Shown here in pieces: positions 1 to 8,665 of a DNA stretch of 45,818 bases. The notes below the pieces were generated by a model, which was not told the origin of the DNA, searched no databases, and saw nothing but the letters and a program-made list of their open reading frames with translations. Source of the DNA: Tissierellia bacterium (GTDB taxonomy: Bacteria > Bacillota > Clostridia > Tissierellales > Tepidimicrobiaceae); NCBI GenBank assembly GCA_012728595.1, contig JAAYEU010000150.1:1-45818 (forward strand), given 5' to 3'. Position numbers and translations under genes: made by a program. Position 1 is the first letter of the stretch; every line of letters starts with the position of its first letter.

Positions 1-120
1 TCTAAAAGTGAATACCTGTAAGAAGCCTACATTTTAGCTAGGTTTATTTAAGTGTGCCCAAAATACATGTAATTCTATCCATCTCAATCATAACACAAAA
101 ATAAGGGTAAAAATAGTAAT

Positions 121-148
121 GGAGCGGGATTTAAGAAAATCCCGCCCC
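121..148. repeat. Hairpin downstream of glyA
   Basis: A perfect 9-bp inverted repeat (GCGGGATTT, 4-nt loop, AAATCCCGC at 124-145) lies beyond the glyA terminator. On the minus strand a T-rich run follows only after about ten bases, so it could be a back-up terminator. The rest of bases 1-168 shows no gene or RNA that I recognise. Confidence 0.45.
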
Positions 149-168
149 AACTATTGACAAAGAGCCTT

Positions 169-200
169 AAAAAACTAAGCCTACAGCATGCTGTAGGCTT
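169..200 (-). terminator. Rho-independent terminator of glyA
   Basis: On the minus strand a perfect 10-bp stem (AAGCCTACAG / CTGTAGGCTT) with a CATG loop starts 5 bases after the glyA stop codon and is followed by AGTTTTTTAA, the classic intrinsic-terminator layout. Confidence 0.9.
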
Positions 201-204
201 GATT

Positions 205-1437
205 TTATTCATATAAGGGGAAATCTTTACATAGGTCTAAGACCATATTCTTTATTTCTTCTCTACTATTGTTTTCATCTAAGGCTAAATCGATTATTTC
301 TGCAATCTTCTTCATTTCTTCTTCCTTCATACCCCTTGTTGTTACTGCAGGAGTCCCAATTCTAATACCACTAGTTATGAAAGGACTCTCTGGATCAAAA
401 GGTATGGTGTTTTTATTAGTTGTAACGTTTACTGCCTCTAATAATTCTTCAGCTTTCTTACCTGTTAAGCCTTTAGTCCTGACATCGATTAACATTAGAT
501 GATTATCGGTACCACCAGATACCAATCTAAAGCCTCTTTCCATTAGGCTTTCAGCTAAAACCTTTGCATTAGTTACAACTTGTTTTTGATATTCTTTAAA
601 GTCATCTTTCAATGCTTCGCCAAAGCTTACTGCCTTAGCAGCAATTACGTGCATCAATGGACCACCTTGTAATCCAGGGAATATGGCTTTATCAATAGCT
701 TTGGCATATTCTTCTTTACAAAGAATTGCGCCTCCTCTTGGCCCCCTCAAGGTCTTATGGGTAGTAGTAGTCACAAAATCAGCATAAGGTACCGGATTTG
801 GATGAAGTCCTGCTGCTACCAATCCTGCTATATGGGCCATATCTACCATTAAATATGCCCCAACTTCATCTGCAATCTCTCTAAACTTTGCAAAATCTAT
901 AGTTCTTGGATATGCACTAGCACCAGCCACAATCATCTTTGGCTTTTCCTTTAAAGCTATCTTTCTAACCTCATCATAATCTATTCTCTCAGTTTCTTTA
1001 TCTACTCCATAGTCTACAAAATTGAAATATGTTCCAGAGATATTTACTGGACTACCATGGGTTAAATGGCCACCTTGTGATAAATTCATACCTAAAACCT
1101 TATCTCCAGGCTTTAATACCGCAAAGTATACTCCTAAGTTAGCATTAGAACCTGAGTGGGGTTGAACGTTTGCATGGTCTGCACCAAACAACTTCTTTAA
1201 CCTTTCAATAGCCAGGTTTTCAACCATGTCAACGTATTCACAGCCGCCATAATATCTCCTGCTAGGATAACCTTCAGCATATTTATTAGTCATTTGGCTT
1301 CCCATGGCCTCCATTACTTGAGGAGAAACAAAGTTTTCCGAAGCAATCAATTCGATATGTTCTTGTTGCCTTTTAATTTCCAGTTCTATTGTTTCCATTA
1401 CTTCAGCGTCAAATTTCTTCAAATTAGTAAAGTTCAT
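205..1437 (-). CDS. glyA: Serine hydroxymethyltransferase
   Basis: This PLP enzyme interconverts serine and glycine while charging tetrahydrofolate with a one-carbon unit; it is cytosolic. The 410-residue product has the usual family length. Visible motifs are the N-terminal [11 protein letters not shown] segment, the tetrahydrofolate/PLP-site stretch around [11 protein letters not shown], and the PLP Schiff-base lysine K228 in [14 protein letters not shown]. The start is supported by GAAAGGAG about ten bases upstream of the ATG. It is a single-gene unit with its own promoter (1528-1556) and terminator (169-200), divergent from the amino-acid exporter genes to its right. Confidence 0.97.
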   Translation of the reverse strand: MNFTNLKKFDAEVMETIELEIKRQQEHIELIASENFVSPQVMEAMGSQMTNKYAEGYPSRRYYGGCEYVDMVENLAIERLKKLFGADHANVQPHSGSNANLGVYFAVLKPGDKVLGMNLSQGGHLTHGSPVNISGTYFNFVDYGVDKETERIDYDEVRKIALKEKPKMIVAGASAYPRTIDFAKFREIADEVGAYLMVDMAHIAGLVAAGLHPNPVPYADFVTTTTHKTLRGPRGGAILCKEEYAKAIDKAIFPGLQGGPLMHVIAAKAVSFGEALKDDFKEYQKQVVTNAKVLAESLMERGFRLVSGGTDNHLMLIDVRTKGLTGKKAEELLEAVNVTTNKNTIPFDPESPFITSGIRIGTPAVTTRGMKEEEMKKIAEIIDLALDENNSREEIKNMVLDLCKDFPLYE

Positions 1438-1527
1438 AATTAAAAATTCTCCTTTCTTAATAAATCTGTTTTAATATATCTCTAGTCGTAGTATAATAGG
1501 GTATGTAAAGAAAAACCCTCCCCATCT

Positions 1528-1556
1528 ATTATATAGTTATTTAAGATTATTTACAA
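1528..1556 (-). promoter_or_regulatory. Predicted sigma-A promoter of glyA
   Basis: On the minus strand TTGTAA (1551-1556) and TATAAT (1528-1533) are separated by exactly 17 bases. This would give glyA a leader of roughly 85 nt, which contains a weak AGGGT/ACCCT hairpin but no riboswitch that I recognise. Confidence 0.6.
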
Positions 1557-1580
1557 TACAATATTTTTGGAGTGAATACA

Positions 1581-2372
1581 ATGGTCCAAAATTTGCAAAA
1601 TAATGAAATCCAACCTAAAAAGCTCCTTCTTTTGGCAATATTAGCGGGCAGAACTATGTTGAAAAATGGAGCTGAAACCTATAGGGCAGAAGATACAATT
1701 GAACGAATATGTAAATCGAGAAAGGGAATCCAACATGCAGATGCCTTTGTAACCCCTACTGGTATTTTTGCTTCTCTAGAATACAATGGTGAAATGATAA
1801 CCTATTTTATTAGGGTTAAGTCTTCTAAAATCGATTTAAATATTATTAGCTTAGTCAATGAATTTTCCAGACAATTTGTAAATTCCAATATGTCAATTGA
1901 TGAAGGTCTTAAAAGGCTAAAGCACATAAATAAAATTAACAATTATAAAACAATTACTAGATCTCTTTTTGGCAGCCTAGCATGTGCTTTTTTTTCCCTC
2001 TTATTTGGTGGCACACTAATGGATTTTATATCTAGCTACATGGTAAGTCTAATAGTTTTAATATTGATCAACAAATTAACCGAATACAAAATAACCTTTT
2101 TCTTAAATAAATTTATTGGGGCTGCCCTTGCAAGTATTTTGTCCATCCTATCCGTCAGATTAGGCATTGGCAAAAACATGGATACCATAATTATTGCTTC
2201 CATTATGTCCTTAGTTCCAGGTGTAGCCATAACCAATGCTATGAGGGATACCATCTCCGGAGATTTTTTGTCTGGGCTATCAAGAACCCTGGAAGCGATT
2301 TTCTCTGCCCTGGCCATTGCCTTTGGAGTAGGGGTAGTTTTGAATATGTATTTTAAGGGAGTGATAAGATGA
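1581..2372 (+). CDS. ThrE-type threonine/serine exporter, large subunit (DUF1212)
   Basis: This is the N-terminal half of a split ThrE-family exporter, which moves threonine/serine-like amino acids out of the cell through the membrane. The family signature GAETYRAEDTIERI follows a short leader, and several hydrophobic helices fill the region after about residue 125. In Corynebacterium ThrE both halves are one protein; here the second half is the next gene. A GTG at 1572 is in frame, but GGAG (1569-1572) overlaps it and sits 8 bases before the ATG at 1581, so the ATG start (263 residues) is preferred. Substrate specificity is inferred from the family only. Confidence 0.85.
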   Translation: MVQNLQNNEIQPKKLLLLAILAGRTMLKNGAETYRAEDTIERICKSRKGIQHADAFVTPTGIFASLEYNGEMITYFIRVKSSKIDLNIISLVNEFSRQFVNSNMSIDEGLKRLKHINKINNYKTITRSLFGSLACAFFSLLFGGTLMDFISSYMVSLIVLILINKLTEYKITFFLNKFIGAALASILSILSVRLGIGKNMDTIIIASIMSLVPGVAITNAMRDTISGDFLSGLSRTLEAIFSALAIAFGVGVVLNMYFKGVIR

Positions 2373-2803
2373 TGCTTAAGCAGATGATATTCGCTTTTAT
2401 CTCATCCATGGGTTTTGCCATTCTCTATAGTATTCCTAAGGATTCAATTCTTAGATCTGGTTTTGTTGGGGCCATGGGCTGGATGGTATATTATAAATTT
2501 TCGCATATATTAAATGACAATATCATAAGTACCTTTTTTGCTGCTGTAACTGTTGGAGTGTTAGGGGAATTGTTTGCAAGATATTATAAAAAACCAGCCA
2601 CCATTTTTATGATACCCGGAATAATTCCGCTAGTACCTGGTGCTGGCATGTATTATACTATGCTTTCATTAGTAGAAAAAGATTTTAATATGGCAGCCAA
2701 TAAAGGAACAGAAGCTTTTTTTGTAGCAGCTGCCATATCCATAGGATTAATAATTTCTACCACCTTATCTAGATCCATAAAGAGGGTGAAAAATAAAGGT
2801 TAA
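2369..2803 (+). CDS. ThrE-type exporter, small subunit (ThrE_2 / DUF3815)
   Basis: The 144-residue, very hydrophobic protein has four or five membrane segments and the conserved IPGIIPLVPGAGMYYTM patch typical of the C-terminal half of ThrE exporters. Its ATG overlaps the stop of the preceding gene in an ATGA junction, implying translational coupling and a 1:1 complex. Its stop codon also overlaps the stop of the convergent repressor gene on the other strand, with no room for a separate terminator between them. Confidence 0.85.
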   Translation: MMLKQMIFAFISSMGFAILYSIPKDSILRSGFVGAMGWMVYYKFSHILNDNIISTFFAAVTVGVLGELFARYYKKPATIFMIPGIIPLVPGAGMYYTMLSLVEKDFNMAANKGTEAFFVAAAISIGLIISTTLSRSIKRVKNKG

Positions 2804-3078
2804 TTTTGTTTAGTGTACTTAATCATGGTAGTTACAAGATCATCTAAGACTTGATCTCCTGCAGCTCCATCTAGGTATTTCTTTAAACATTCCTTCATAT
2901 GGTTTTCCAAAATGATGCCGCCAACTGAATTTAGAGCAGAACGAACTGCTGCAATTTGAATTAATATGTCGCTACAATACTTATCCTCGTCTACCATTTT
3001 TTGAATTCCCTTAACTTGTCCTTCAATTCTTCTCAGTCGTTTGATTATAGCATCCTTATCCTGCGTCCCAAAAGTCAA
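2800..3078 (-). CDS. CsoR/RcnR-family metal-sensing repressor
   Basis: This is a small all-alpha DNA-binding repressor (DUF156), 92 residues. The helix beginning RLRRIEGQVKGIQKM is the family signature. The C-H-C metal-site residues are present (Cys in KYCSDIL, His and Cys in ENHMKEC), which fits a Cu(I) sensor of the CsoR type more than a formaldehyde or persulfide sensor. No copper ATPase or chaperone is adjacent, so the regulated gene is not evident. It lies 13 bases downstream of the RseC-like gene and may be co-transcribed with it. Confidence 0.85.
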   Translation of the reverse strand: MTFGTQDKDAIIKRLRRIEGQVKGIQKMVDEDKYCSDILIQIAAVRSALNSVGGIILENHMKECLKKYLDGAAGDQVLDDLVTTMIKYTKQN

Positions 3079-3091
3079 TCTTATTCCTCCT

Positions 3092-3520
3092 TTATAAATC
3101 TTCCAGAATTTTCACCATCTCTAAGGCATTTTCATTTCTTCTTTTTATGGATCCGTCTATAAACTTAACTATTAAGAATGAAATTGCCAGAAATACAGTT
3201 CCCATAAGAAAGCCTAAAGCTTCATAATTAACTATGCCCATAGACTGAAATAGATTTATCCCTATCAGGATTCCTAAAATCAACATAATAAAAGGAATCA
3301 TATATACGATCAAGGCATATTTTATTATGTTATTAGATCTAGCTTTGATTTCTACAAAGTCACCCGATTTAGCTCCAATATTGTTTTCCAATTTTACTAT
3401 TATATTCCTAGTACTACAACCACCACAGCTACCACAGCCTCCACCACACCCAGAAATTCGCCTTACTTCTACTTCAGCCATATTATCCTCTATCCTTCGT
3501 ACATATCCTAGTTGTTCCAT
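3092..3520 (-). CDS. RseC/MucC-like (SoxR-reducing system) membrane protein
   Basis: The N-terminal half holds a glycine-cysteine cluster (CGGGCGSCGGC, about residues 25-35) and a small beta-rich region. Two hydrophobic membrane helices follow around residues 70-125, the layout of the RseC/MucC family. In other bacteria this family is linked to Rnf electron-transfer complexes and SoxR reduction; no rnf genes are visible here. An upstream in-frame ATG (3535) was passed over because GGAGG lies 8 bases before the ATG at 3520. The gene overlaps the end of tcdA by 38 bases, suggesting coupled translation. Confidence 0.75.
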   Translation of the reverse strand: MEQLGYVRRIEDNMAEVEVRRISGCGGGCGSCGGCSTRNIIVKLENNIGAKSGDFVEIKARSNNIIKYALIVYMIPFIMLILGILIGINLFQSMGIVNYEALGFLMGTVFLAISFLIVKFIDGSIKRRNENALEMVKILEDL

Positions 3521-4232
3521 CCATGCCACCTCCATTCAGTAAGTCCTTAACCACTTCAGAGGCAAGAATTAGTCCTGCCACTGATGGTACGAAAGAAACA
3601 CTTCCAGGCACTGCCTTTCTTGTCCCTTCCTTCTCTAAATTAACCTTAATTGGTTTCTCTGATGACCAGACAACTTTTAGTTTCTTAATATCTCTTTTTC
3701 TCAATTCGTTTCTCATTACCTTAGCCAAAGGACAGGTGTGAGTGCTGTAAATATCCCCTACTTGCAGCATGGTAGGATTTAATTTGTTCCCTGCTCCCAT
3801 ACAAGATATAATGGGGATATTTAAGCGAGTGCAGCTTTCTATTAAACTAAGCTTTGCCGAAACCATATCTATGGCATCTATTACATAATCGTAATCCTTC
3901 GATAATAATTTTTCCTTAGTGTCATTATTATATATACCCTTAATTGCAATTATATCTAATTTCGGATTTATTTCCAATAATCTATTTTTCATTACTTCAA
4001 CTTTTGGTAAACCTACTGTTTTAGAAGTGGCATGTATCTGTCTATTTATATTACTTATATCTATTATATCATAGTCTATAATAACTACCTTTCCTAATCC
4101 TGATCTAACTAAAGCTTCAGCTGCAAAGGATCCTACTCCTCCTATTCCAAATATAGCTACCTTAGAACGTTTTAGGACTTCCATTCCTTCTTTCCCCAAT
4201 AATAGCTCCGTTCTAGAAAAACGACTATCCAT
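3483..4232 (-). CDS. tcdA: tRNA threonylcarbamoyladenosine dehydratase (TcdA/CsdL)
   Basis: This E1-like ATP-dependent enzyme converts t6A37 of ANN-decoding tRNAs to its cyclic form. The 249-residue protein begins with the family-typical RFSRTELLLGKEG and then has the adenylation-domain nucleotide loop FGIGGVGSFAAEAL (about residues 28-41), the acidic IDYDIID strand and the NINRQ arginine finger. GDIYSTHTCPLAKVMR is a conserved later segment. It is longer in its N-terminal signature and shorter overall than ThiF/MoeB relatives, which argues for TcdA. It is followed, with overlap, by the RseC-like gene. Confidence 0.85.
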   Translation of the reverse strand: MDSRFSRTELLLGKEGMEVLKRSKVAIFGIGGVGSFAAEALVRSGLGKVVIIDYDIIDISNINRQIHATSKTVGLPKVEVMKNRLLEINPKLDIIAIKGIYNNDTKEKLLSKDYDYVIDAIDMVSAKLSLIESCTRLNIPIISCMGAGNKLNPTMLQVGDIYSTHTCPLAKVMRNELRKRDIKKLKVVWSSEKPIKVNLEKEGTRKAVPGSVSFVPSVAGLILASEVVKDLLNGGGMDGTTRICTKDRG

Positions 4233-4253
4233 TTTATCTCCTTTCGAACAAAC

Positions 4254-6035
4254 TTAATTTTCCAAATCTAGTTTAATATGGACTTCTTTTAGCTGGTTTT
4301 CATCAACTTTAGATGGCGCTCCTGTCAACAAGCAAGTTGCTGATTGAGTTTTGGGAAAAGCAATTACGTCCCTTATATTGAAGCTACCAGTTAGAAGCAT
4401 TACAAGCCTATCAAATCCATATGCAATTCCTCCATGGGGTGGAGTTCCATATTTAAAGGCTTCTAGTAAGAAACCAAATTTATCCCATGCTTCCTCTTTA
4501 GAAAAACCTAAAGCCTTAAACATCCTTTCCTGTAATTCAGGATTATTTATACGAATGCTGCCTCCACCTATTTCGTCTCCATTTATAACTATGTCATAAG
4601 CTTTAGCTCTAACCTTTTCTGGTTCTGTGTCTAATAGCTCTATATCTTCATCTACAGGATGGGTAAATGGATGATGTTTGGCTACATATCTTCCTTCATC
4701 TTCATCATATTCGAATAAGGGGAATTCAGTTATCCACACTAGTTCTAATTTAGAATTATCGATTATATCAAGCCTTCTGGCTACTTCATTTCTTAAATTC
4801 CCAAGGCTATCATAAACTACCTTAAGTTTATCAGCAACAAATAGAAGTAAATCTCCTTTTTCAGCCTCCATCTTTTCTAATATACCGTTTATTTCCTCTT
4901 CAGATAAGAATTTTGCTATAGGGGAAGTAATTCCTTCCTCGCTTATTTTTATCCATGCTAAGCCCTTAGCTCCAAAGGTTTTAACATAATCCTCTAAATT
5001 ACTTATATCCTTCCTTGAAAACTTATCTCCATAGCCTTTTACGTTTATGCCCCTTACCTGTCCACCAGCTTCTACTGTACCACTAAATACCTTGAATTTA
5101 GAATTTTTCACTACTTCTGTAATGTCTACCAATTCAAACCCAAATCTTAAGTCTGGTTTATCTACCCCAAACCTTTCCATGGCTTCCTTATAGGTCATCC
5201 TCTTAATGGGTAATTCAATCTCTATACCCTTTAATTCTTTAAATAATCTATATAGCATCTTCTCGTTTATCTCCAAAACGTCCTCTACATCCACAAAGGA
5301 CATTTCAATATCAATTTGGGTAAATTCTGGCTGTCTATTAGCCCTTAAGTCCTCATCCCTGAAACATTTAACTATTTGGTAATATCTATCCATGCCTGCT
5401 ACCATTAATAGCTGCTTCATCAATTGTGGCGATTGGGGAAGAGCATAAAAATGTCCTGGATTTACCCTGCTTGGTACTAAATAGTCCCTGGCACCCTCAG
5501 GAGTAGTTTTGGTTAACATTGGGGTCTCAACTTCTATAAAGTTATTTTCATCTAAAAAATCCCTTACTACTTTGGCTGCCCTATGCCTCATCTTTAGATT
5601 ATTCTGCATAGAAGGCTTCCTTAAATCTAAATATCTGTATTTTAACCTCATATCCTCAGAAACATTGTCATCATCTTTAATATAGATGGGTGGGGTTTCT
5701 GCTTGATCTAGTATTTTTAATTCCCCAGCTAAGACCTCAACTTCTCCAGTAGGAATATCCTTGTTGATAGATTCCCTTTTTCTAACTAAACCCTTAACTG
5801 CTAATACATATTCTGACCTTACCTTTTCTGCCTTTTTGAAAATTTCTTCTGATACTGTACTATCAAAAACTATCTGACAAATCCCTGTAGTATCCCTCAA
5901 ATCTAAAAATATTAAAGAACCTAGATTTCTTTCCCTTTGTACCCATCCCATTAATACTACCTCTTCACCGATATGGGATGGCCTTAAATTTCCACACATA
6001 TGAGTCCTTCTTAAAGTTCCCATTTTTTCTCTCAT
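4254..6035 (-). CDS. aspS: Aspartyl-tRNA synthetase, class II
   Basis: This enzyme charges tRNA-Asp (or tRNA-Asp/Asn) with aspartate. The 593-residue bacterial-type protein shows an N-terminal OB-fold anticodon-binding domain (about 1-110), class II motif 2 around FRDEDLRANRQPEFTQID, the bacterial GAD insert (about 285-420), and motif 3 in GIAYGFDRLVMLL near the C-terminus. AAAGGAGG precedes the first ATG by 7 bases. Expression is controlled by the aspartate T-box directly upstream. The linked asnA and the T-box-controlled aspS show that Asp and Asn supply are sensed separately. Confidence 0.96.
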   Translation of the reverse strand: MREKMGTLRRTHMCGNLRPSHIGEEVVLMGWVQRERNLGSLIFLDLRDTTGICQIVFDSTVSEEIFKKAEKVRSEYVLAVKGLVRKRESINKDIPTGEVEVLAGELKILDQAETPPIYIKDDDNVSEDMRLKYRYLDLRKPSMQNNLKMRHRAAKVVRDFLDENNFIEVETPMLTKTTPEGARDYLVPSRVNPGHFYALPQSPQLMKQLLMVAGMDRYYQIVKCFRDEDLRANRQPEFTQIDIEMSFVDVEDVLEINEKMLYRLFKELKGIEIELPIKRMTYKEAMERFGVDKPDLRFGFELVDITEVVKNSKFKVFSGTVEAGGQVRGINVKGYGDKFSRKDISNLEDYVKTFGAKGLAWIKISEEGITSPIAKFLSEEEINGILEKMEAEKGDLLLFVADKLKVVYDSLGNLRNEVARRLDIIDNSKLELVWITEFPLFEYDEDEGRYVAKHHPFTHPVDEDIELLDTEPEKVRAKAYDIVINGDEIGGGSIRINNPELQERMFKALGFSKEEAWDKFGFLLEAFKYGTPPHGGIAYGFDRLVMLLTGSFNIRDVIAFPKTQSATCLLTGAPSKVDENQLKEVHIKLDLEN

Positions 6036-6054
6036 ATTGCTACCTCCTTTAAAT

Positions 6055-6294
6055 TATAAAACCTCTCATCACTGAATTTCAGGGACGAGAGGCCACTTTC
6101 TCGCGGTACCACCCTAATTAGGTTATATACCTCACTCAATTATCATAACGCCAGTGGCGAACAATAGACTTGAGCCTATTGTTAACTCCGAGGTGTCTTC
6201 GTTAAATATTAGCGTCAGTTTCCACCAGCCCTGACTCTCTATAGCTAAGGGATTTAACTACTCCTCCTCTTCATAGTCTTTATATGCTGATGTT
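6055..6294 (-). promoter_or_regulatory. T-box leader of aspS, specifier GAC (Asp)
   Basis: The canonical T-box AGGGTGGTACCGCGAGA lies at 6099-6115 (minus). It is followed by a terminator whose CCTCTC and GAGAGG arms (6087-6092 / 6062-6067) end in TTTTATAA. Stem I carries the AGTAG S-turn opposite GAA, then the specifier GAC (6195-6197) followed by a purine and CCUC, which pairs with GAGG on the 5' side. GAC specifies aspartate, matching the gene. Uncharged tRNA-Asp would stabilise the antiterminator and switch aspS on. Confidence 0.93.
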
Positions 6295-6301
6295 TTAAAT
6301 A

Positions 6302-6330
6302 ATTATAGAATATATTTTTATCAATGTCAA
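6302..6330 (-). promoter_or_regulatory. Consensus sigma-A promoter of the aspS T-box
   Basis: Minus-strand TTGACA (6325-6330) and TATAAT (6302-6307) are both perfect matches and are separated by exactly 17 bases. The -35 box contains the hemZ stop codon (6327-6329), so the aspS transcription unit starts inside the end of hemZ. Confidence 0.85.
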
Positions 6331-7799
6331 GATAGAGCATCAGCCTTTCTATTAACCATTTCATCTACCCTTTTTAAATATTCCTCTAAGGATTTTACAT
6401 TTGGTATTCTTTCTATCCTATCTTCCTTTGGGAAATATATTTTAGAAACTGCTCCCATACCTAATCCTATTACCGTTTCCTTTTCCTCCATCATCTTGAT
6501 GTTGTATATGCATTCCTTTCCTTCCATGGCATAGCCTACATTCTCAAAGTTCCCCATCATCTGTTTCTGCCTATATAGATAATAGGGGAAAAGTTCCATC
6601 TCATTGGCAAATATCTGGGTTTGTTCTATCATAGCCTCAATAGTATTCTGATCCGCTACCTTGTATTTATCCATGGCATTGATAAATTTTGAACCCCTTT
6701 TAACTGCCAAAGTGTGTACAGTTAGATTTTCTGGCTTCAATTCCCTTATACTATCTAGGGTGTTCTTTATTTCCTCTATTCCTTCCGAAGGAAGACCAAC
6801 TATTAAATCCATATTTATTACATCGAATCCTATCTGTCGAGCTTGATAATAGGTGTTTATTATATCCTTGCTGCTGTGCTTTCTACCTATTATTTTTAGT
6901 GTATTATCATTCATAGTCTGAGGATTGATACTGATTCTATCTATCTGATTTTCATTTAACATCTTTAACAATTCCCCGTCTATGGTATCGGGTCTTCCAG
7001 CTTCTACAGTAAATTCTTCAATACTTTCCTTGTCAAAATTCTTATATACAGCCTTTATAATCCTATCTAACTGCTTATTAGGAATAGCACTGGGAGTTCC
7101 ACCCCCTATATATACGGTAGAAACGTTCCTTTTTCCCATTAAATCCTTAATTCTTTCCATTTCATATATAAGCCTGTCTACATATTCCTCTACCCAATGA
7201 ATATAGCTATTTATATTCAAAGAAGGAAAGGAGCAATATAAACATCTGGTCGGACAGAAGGGAATGCTTATATATATGCTAAAATTATCTTCATCCAGTG
7301 GGTATAGGTACTCCCTTTGTTTCTTACCTATATCCATGATAAGTTTAGCCTTATCTAAATCCAATCTATATTCACTTGTCAAGGTATGAATAATTTCATC
7401 TTGGCTTTTATTCTCGTCCAATAGATTATGAACTATTTTAACAGGCCTTACTCCTGTCAGTATCCCCCAGGGGGCCTTAATGTTTGAAAGGTTGTTTAAA
7501 GCATCATAGATACTTTGTTTGATGCCAATTCTAATCTTCTTATTAGTACTGCTTTTATCCACATCTATCCTATCAATCTCTATAATAAATTCCTTAGAAA
7601 CTAGGCTATTATCTTTATAAATTTCAGTACTTGCCTTTAAGCCTTCATTTGTTTCAATCAGTCTACTCAATATTAATAAACCTTCATTGTATTGGTTTAA
7701 ATCCTCCAAAAAAAATATTTCTTCACCAAAATAAAATACTTTTATTAGTTCATATACTTCGTATTGAAAATTGTGACCTATCAATCTTACATAAATCAT
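6327..7799 (-). CDS. hemZ: HemZ-type radical SAM coproporphyrinogen dehydrogenase-like protein
   Basis: This belongs to the oxygen-independent HemN superfamily. The 490-residue protein has an N-terminal extension of about 160 residues typical of HemZ, the radical-SAM cluster C182-x3-C186-x2-C189 (CPTRCLYC), the GGGTPSAI SAM-binding turn and the TVEAGRPDTID strand. HemN family members oxidise coproporphyrinogen III or traffic heme; the true substrate of HemZ is less certain. It follows the small HTH gene by 2 bases. No terminator is visible after it; instead the aspS promoter overlaps its stop. Confidence 0.88.
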   Translation of the reverse strand: MIYVRLIGHNFQYEVYELIKVFYFGEEIFFLEDLNQYNEGLLILSRLIETNEGLKASTEIYKDNSLVSKEFIIEIDRIDVDKSSTNKKIRIGIKQSIYDALNNLSNIKAPWGILTGVRPVKIVHNLLDENKSQDEIIHTLTSEYRLDLDKAKLIMDIGKKQREYLYPLDEDNFSIYISIPFCPTRCLYCSFPSLNINSYIHWVEEYVDRLIYEMERIKDLMGKRNVSTVYIGGGTPSAIPNKQLDRIIKAVYKNFDKESIEEFTVEAGRPDTIDGELLKMLNENQIDRISINPQTMNDNTLKIIGRKHSSKDIINTYYQARQIGFDVINMDLIVGLPSEGIEEIKNTLDSIRELKPENLTVHTLAVKRGSKFINAMDKYKVADQNTIEAMIEQTQIFANEMELFPYYLYRQKQMMGNFENVGYAMEGKECIYNIKMMEEKETVIGLGMGAVSKIYFPKEDRIERIPNVKSLEEYLKRVDEMVNRKADALS

Positions 7800-7801
7800 A
7801 T

Positions 7802-7981
7802 TTACTCCCCTTGATAATCTTTATAAAAATCCCTCATAATCCTTCTAACATAAGTTTTAGAAATACCCAATTCTTTAGATATTTCCTCCTTATCCAATCC
7901 TAACTCAATCAAATCGTATAACTCGTGTAAGTCCACTTCATATCTGTTTTTGTTTCGGAAAAACTTTAGTCTATTATTCAT
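7802..7981 (-). CDS. Small helix-turn-helix protein, 59 residues
   Basis: A complete short gene reads from ATG at 7981 to TAA at 7802. GGAGGTGG lies 5-12 bases before the ATG. The product is rich in charged residues and contains a plausible HTH, with DKEEISKELGISKTYVRR at about residues 30-47 (GIS turn). It resembles a stand-alone sigma-region-4-like or RNA-polymerase-associated HTH rather than a full regulator; I cannot name a family. It abuts hemZ by 2 bases and so is co-transcribed with it and may regulate it or the upstream hydrolase genes. Confidence 0.75.
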   Translation of the reverse strand: MNNRLKFFRNKNRYEVDLHELYDLIELGLDKEEISKELGISKTYVRRIMRDFYKDYQGE

Positions 7982-8030
7982 TTAAGCCACCTCCTAGAGT
8001 TTAGCTTACCCTAAAAGATGGCTTAAAATT

Positions 8031-8654
8031 CTATAGTTTTACATATGGATTAGACGCTTTTTCATTCTTTATAGTGGAAGAAGGTCCATGACCTGGGTAT
8101 ACTATCGTCTCATCCGGATATTTCATTAAGCGATTGTTTATGGAGTCCATAATGGCTTCATAGGAACCTTTTGGAAAATCTGTCCTACCTATAGAACCAG
8201 CAAACAGGGTATCACCTGTAAATAAGCTATCACCAATCTTAATGCTTATTCCACCAGGCGTATGACCAGGAGTATGGATGATTTCAGCTTCTAAATCACC
8301 AAAATTTAATATATCTCCATCCTCAAGAAGTATGTCAGCATTAAGCTCAACAGTTCCCATCACCATAGAGGATGAAAAATTAATTGCGCCATCCTTTAAC
8401 ATATATTCATCATCCCTATGGATTGCTACGGGTGCATTAGTATATTCTTTAATCCCTTTGACACCAGCAATATGATCTCCATGACCATGGGTAAGGATTA
8501 TATATTTTACATCTAAGCCTAACTCCTTTATGCGAGCAATAATGTCATCGTCATCCCCACCTGGATCGATTACAATAGCTTCCTTAGTATTTTCTGAATA
8601 AACTAGATAACAGTTGGCAGCATAAACTCCTGCTGGTATCCTTATTACTTTCAA
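8031..8654 (-). CDS. Metallo-beta-lactamase-fold hydrolase, glyoxalase II-like
   Basis: The 207-residue single-domain protein carries the dinuclear metal motif THGHGDHIAG (HxHxDH) at about residues 55-64, the downstream HTPGHTPGG histidine, the TGDTLFAGSIGRTD aspartate and the C-terminal YPGHGP histidine. This is the short YcbL/GloB-type II family, usually active on hydroxyacylglutathione-like or related thioesters; glutathione is not expected here, so the substrate is uncertain. It starts 11 bases downstream of dtd and probably shares the rel-dtd transcript. Confidence 0.88.
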   Translation of the reverse strand: MKVIRIPAGVYAANCYLVYSENTKEAIVIDPGGDDDDIIARIKELGLDVKYIILTHGHGDHIAGVKGIKEYTNAPVAIHRDDEYMLKDGAINFSSSMVMGTVELNADILLEDGDILNFGDLEAEIIHTPGHTPGGISIKIGDSLFTGDTLFAGSIGRTDFPKGSYEAIMDSINNRLMKYPDETIVYPGHGPSSTIKNEKASNPYVKL

Positions 8655-8665
8655 TACTATCCCTC

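Noticed and set aside
205-1437. Open frames opposite glyA, aspS, rel and other long genes
   Set aside because: They have no ribosome sites and no recognisable motifs, and lie antisense to well-supported genes.
1440-1575. Riboswitch in the glyA leader
   Set aside because: Only a weak hairpin is visible; no conserved glycine, THF, purine or SAM aptamer core was found.
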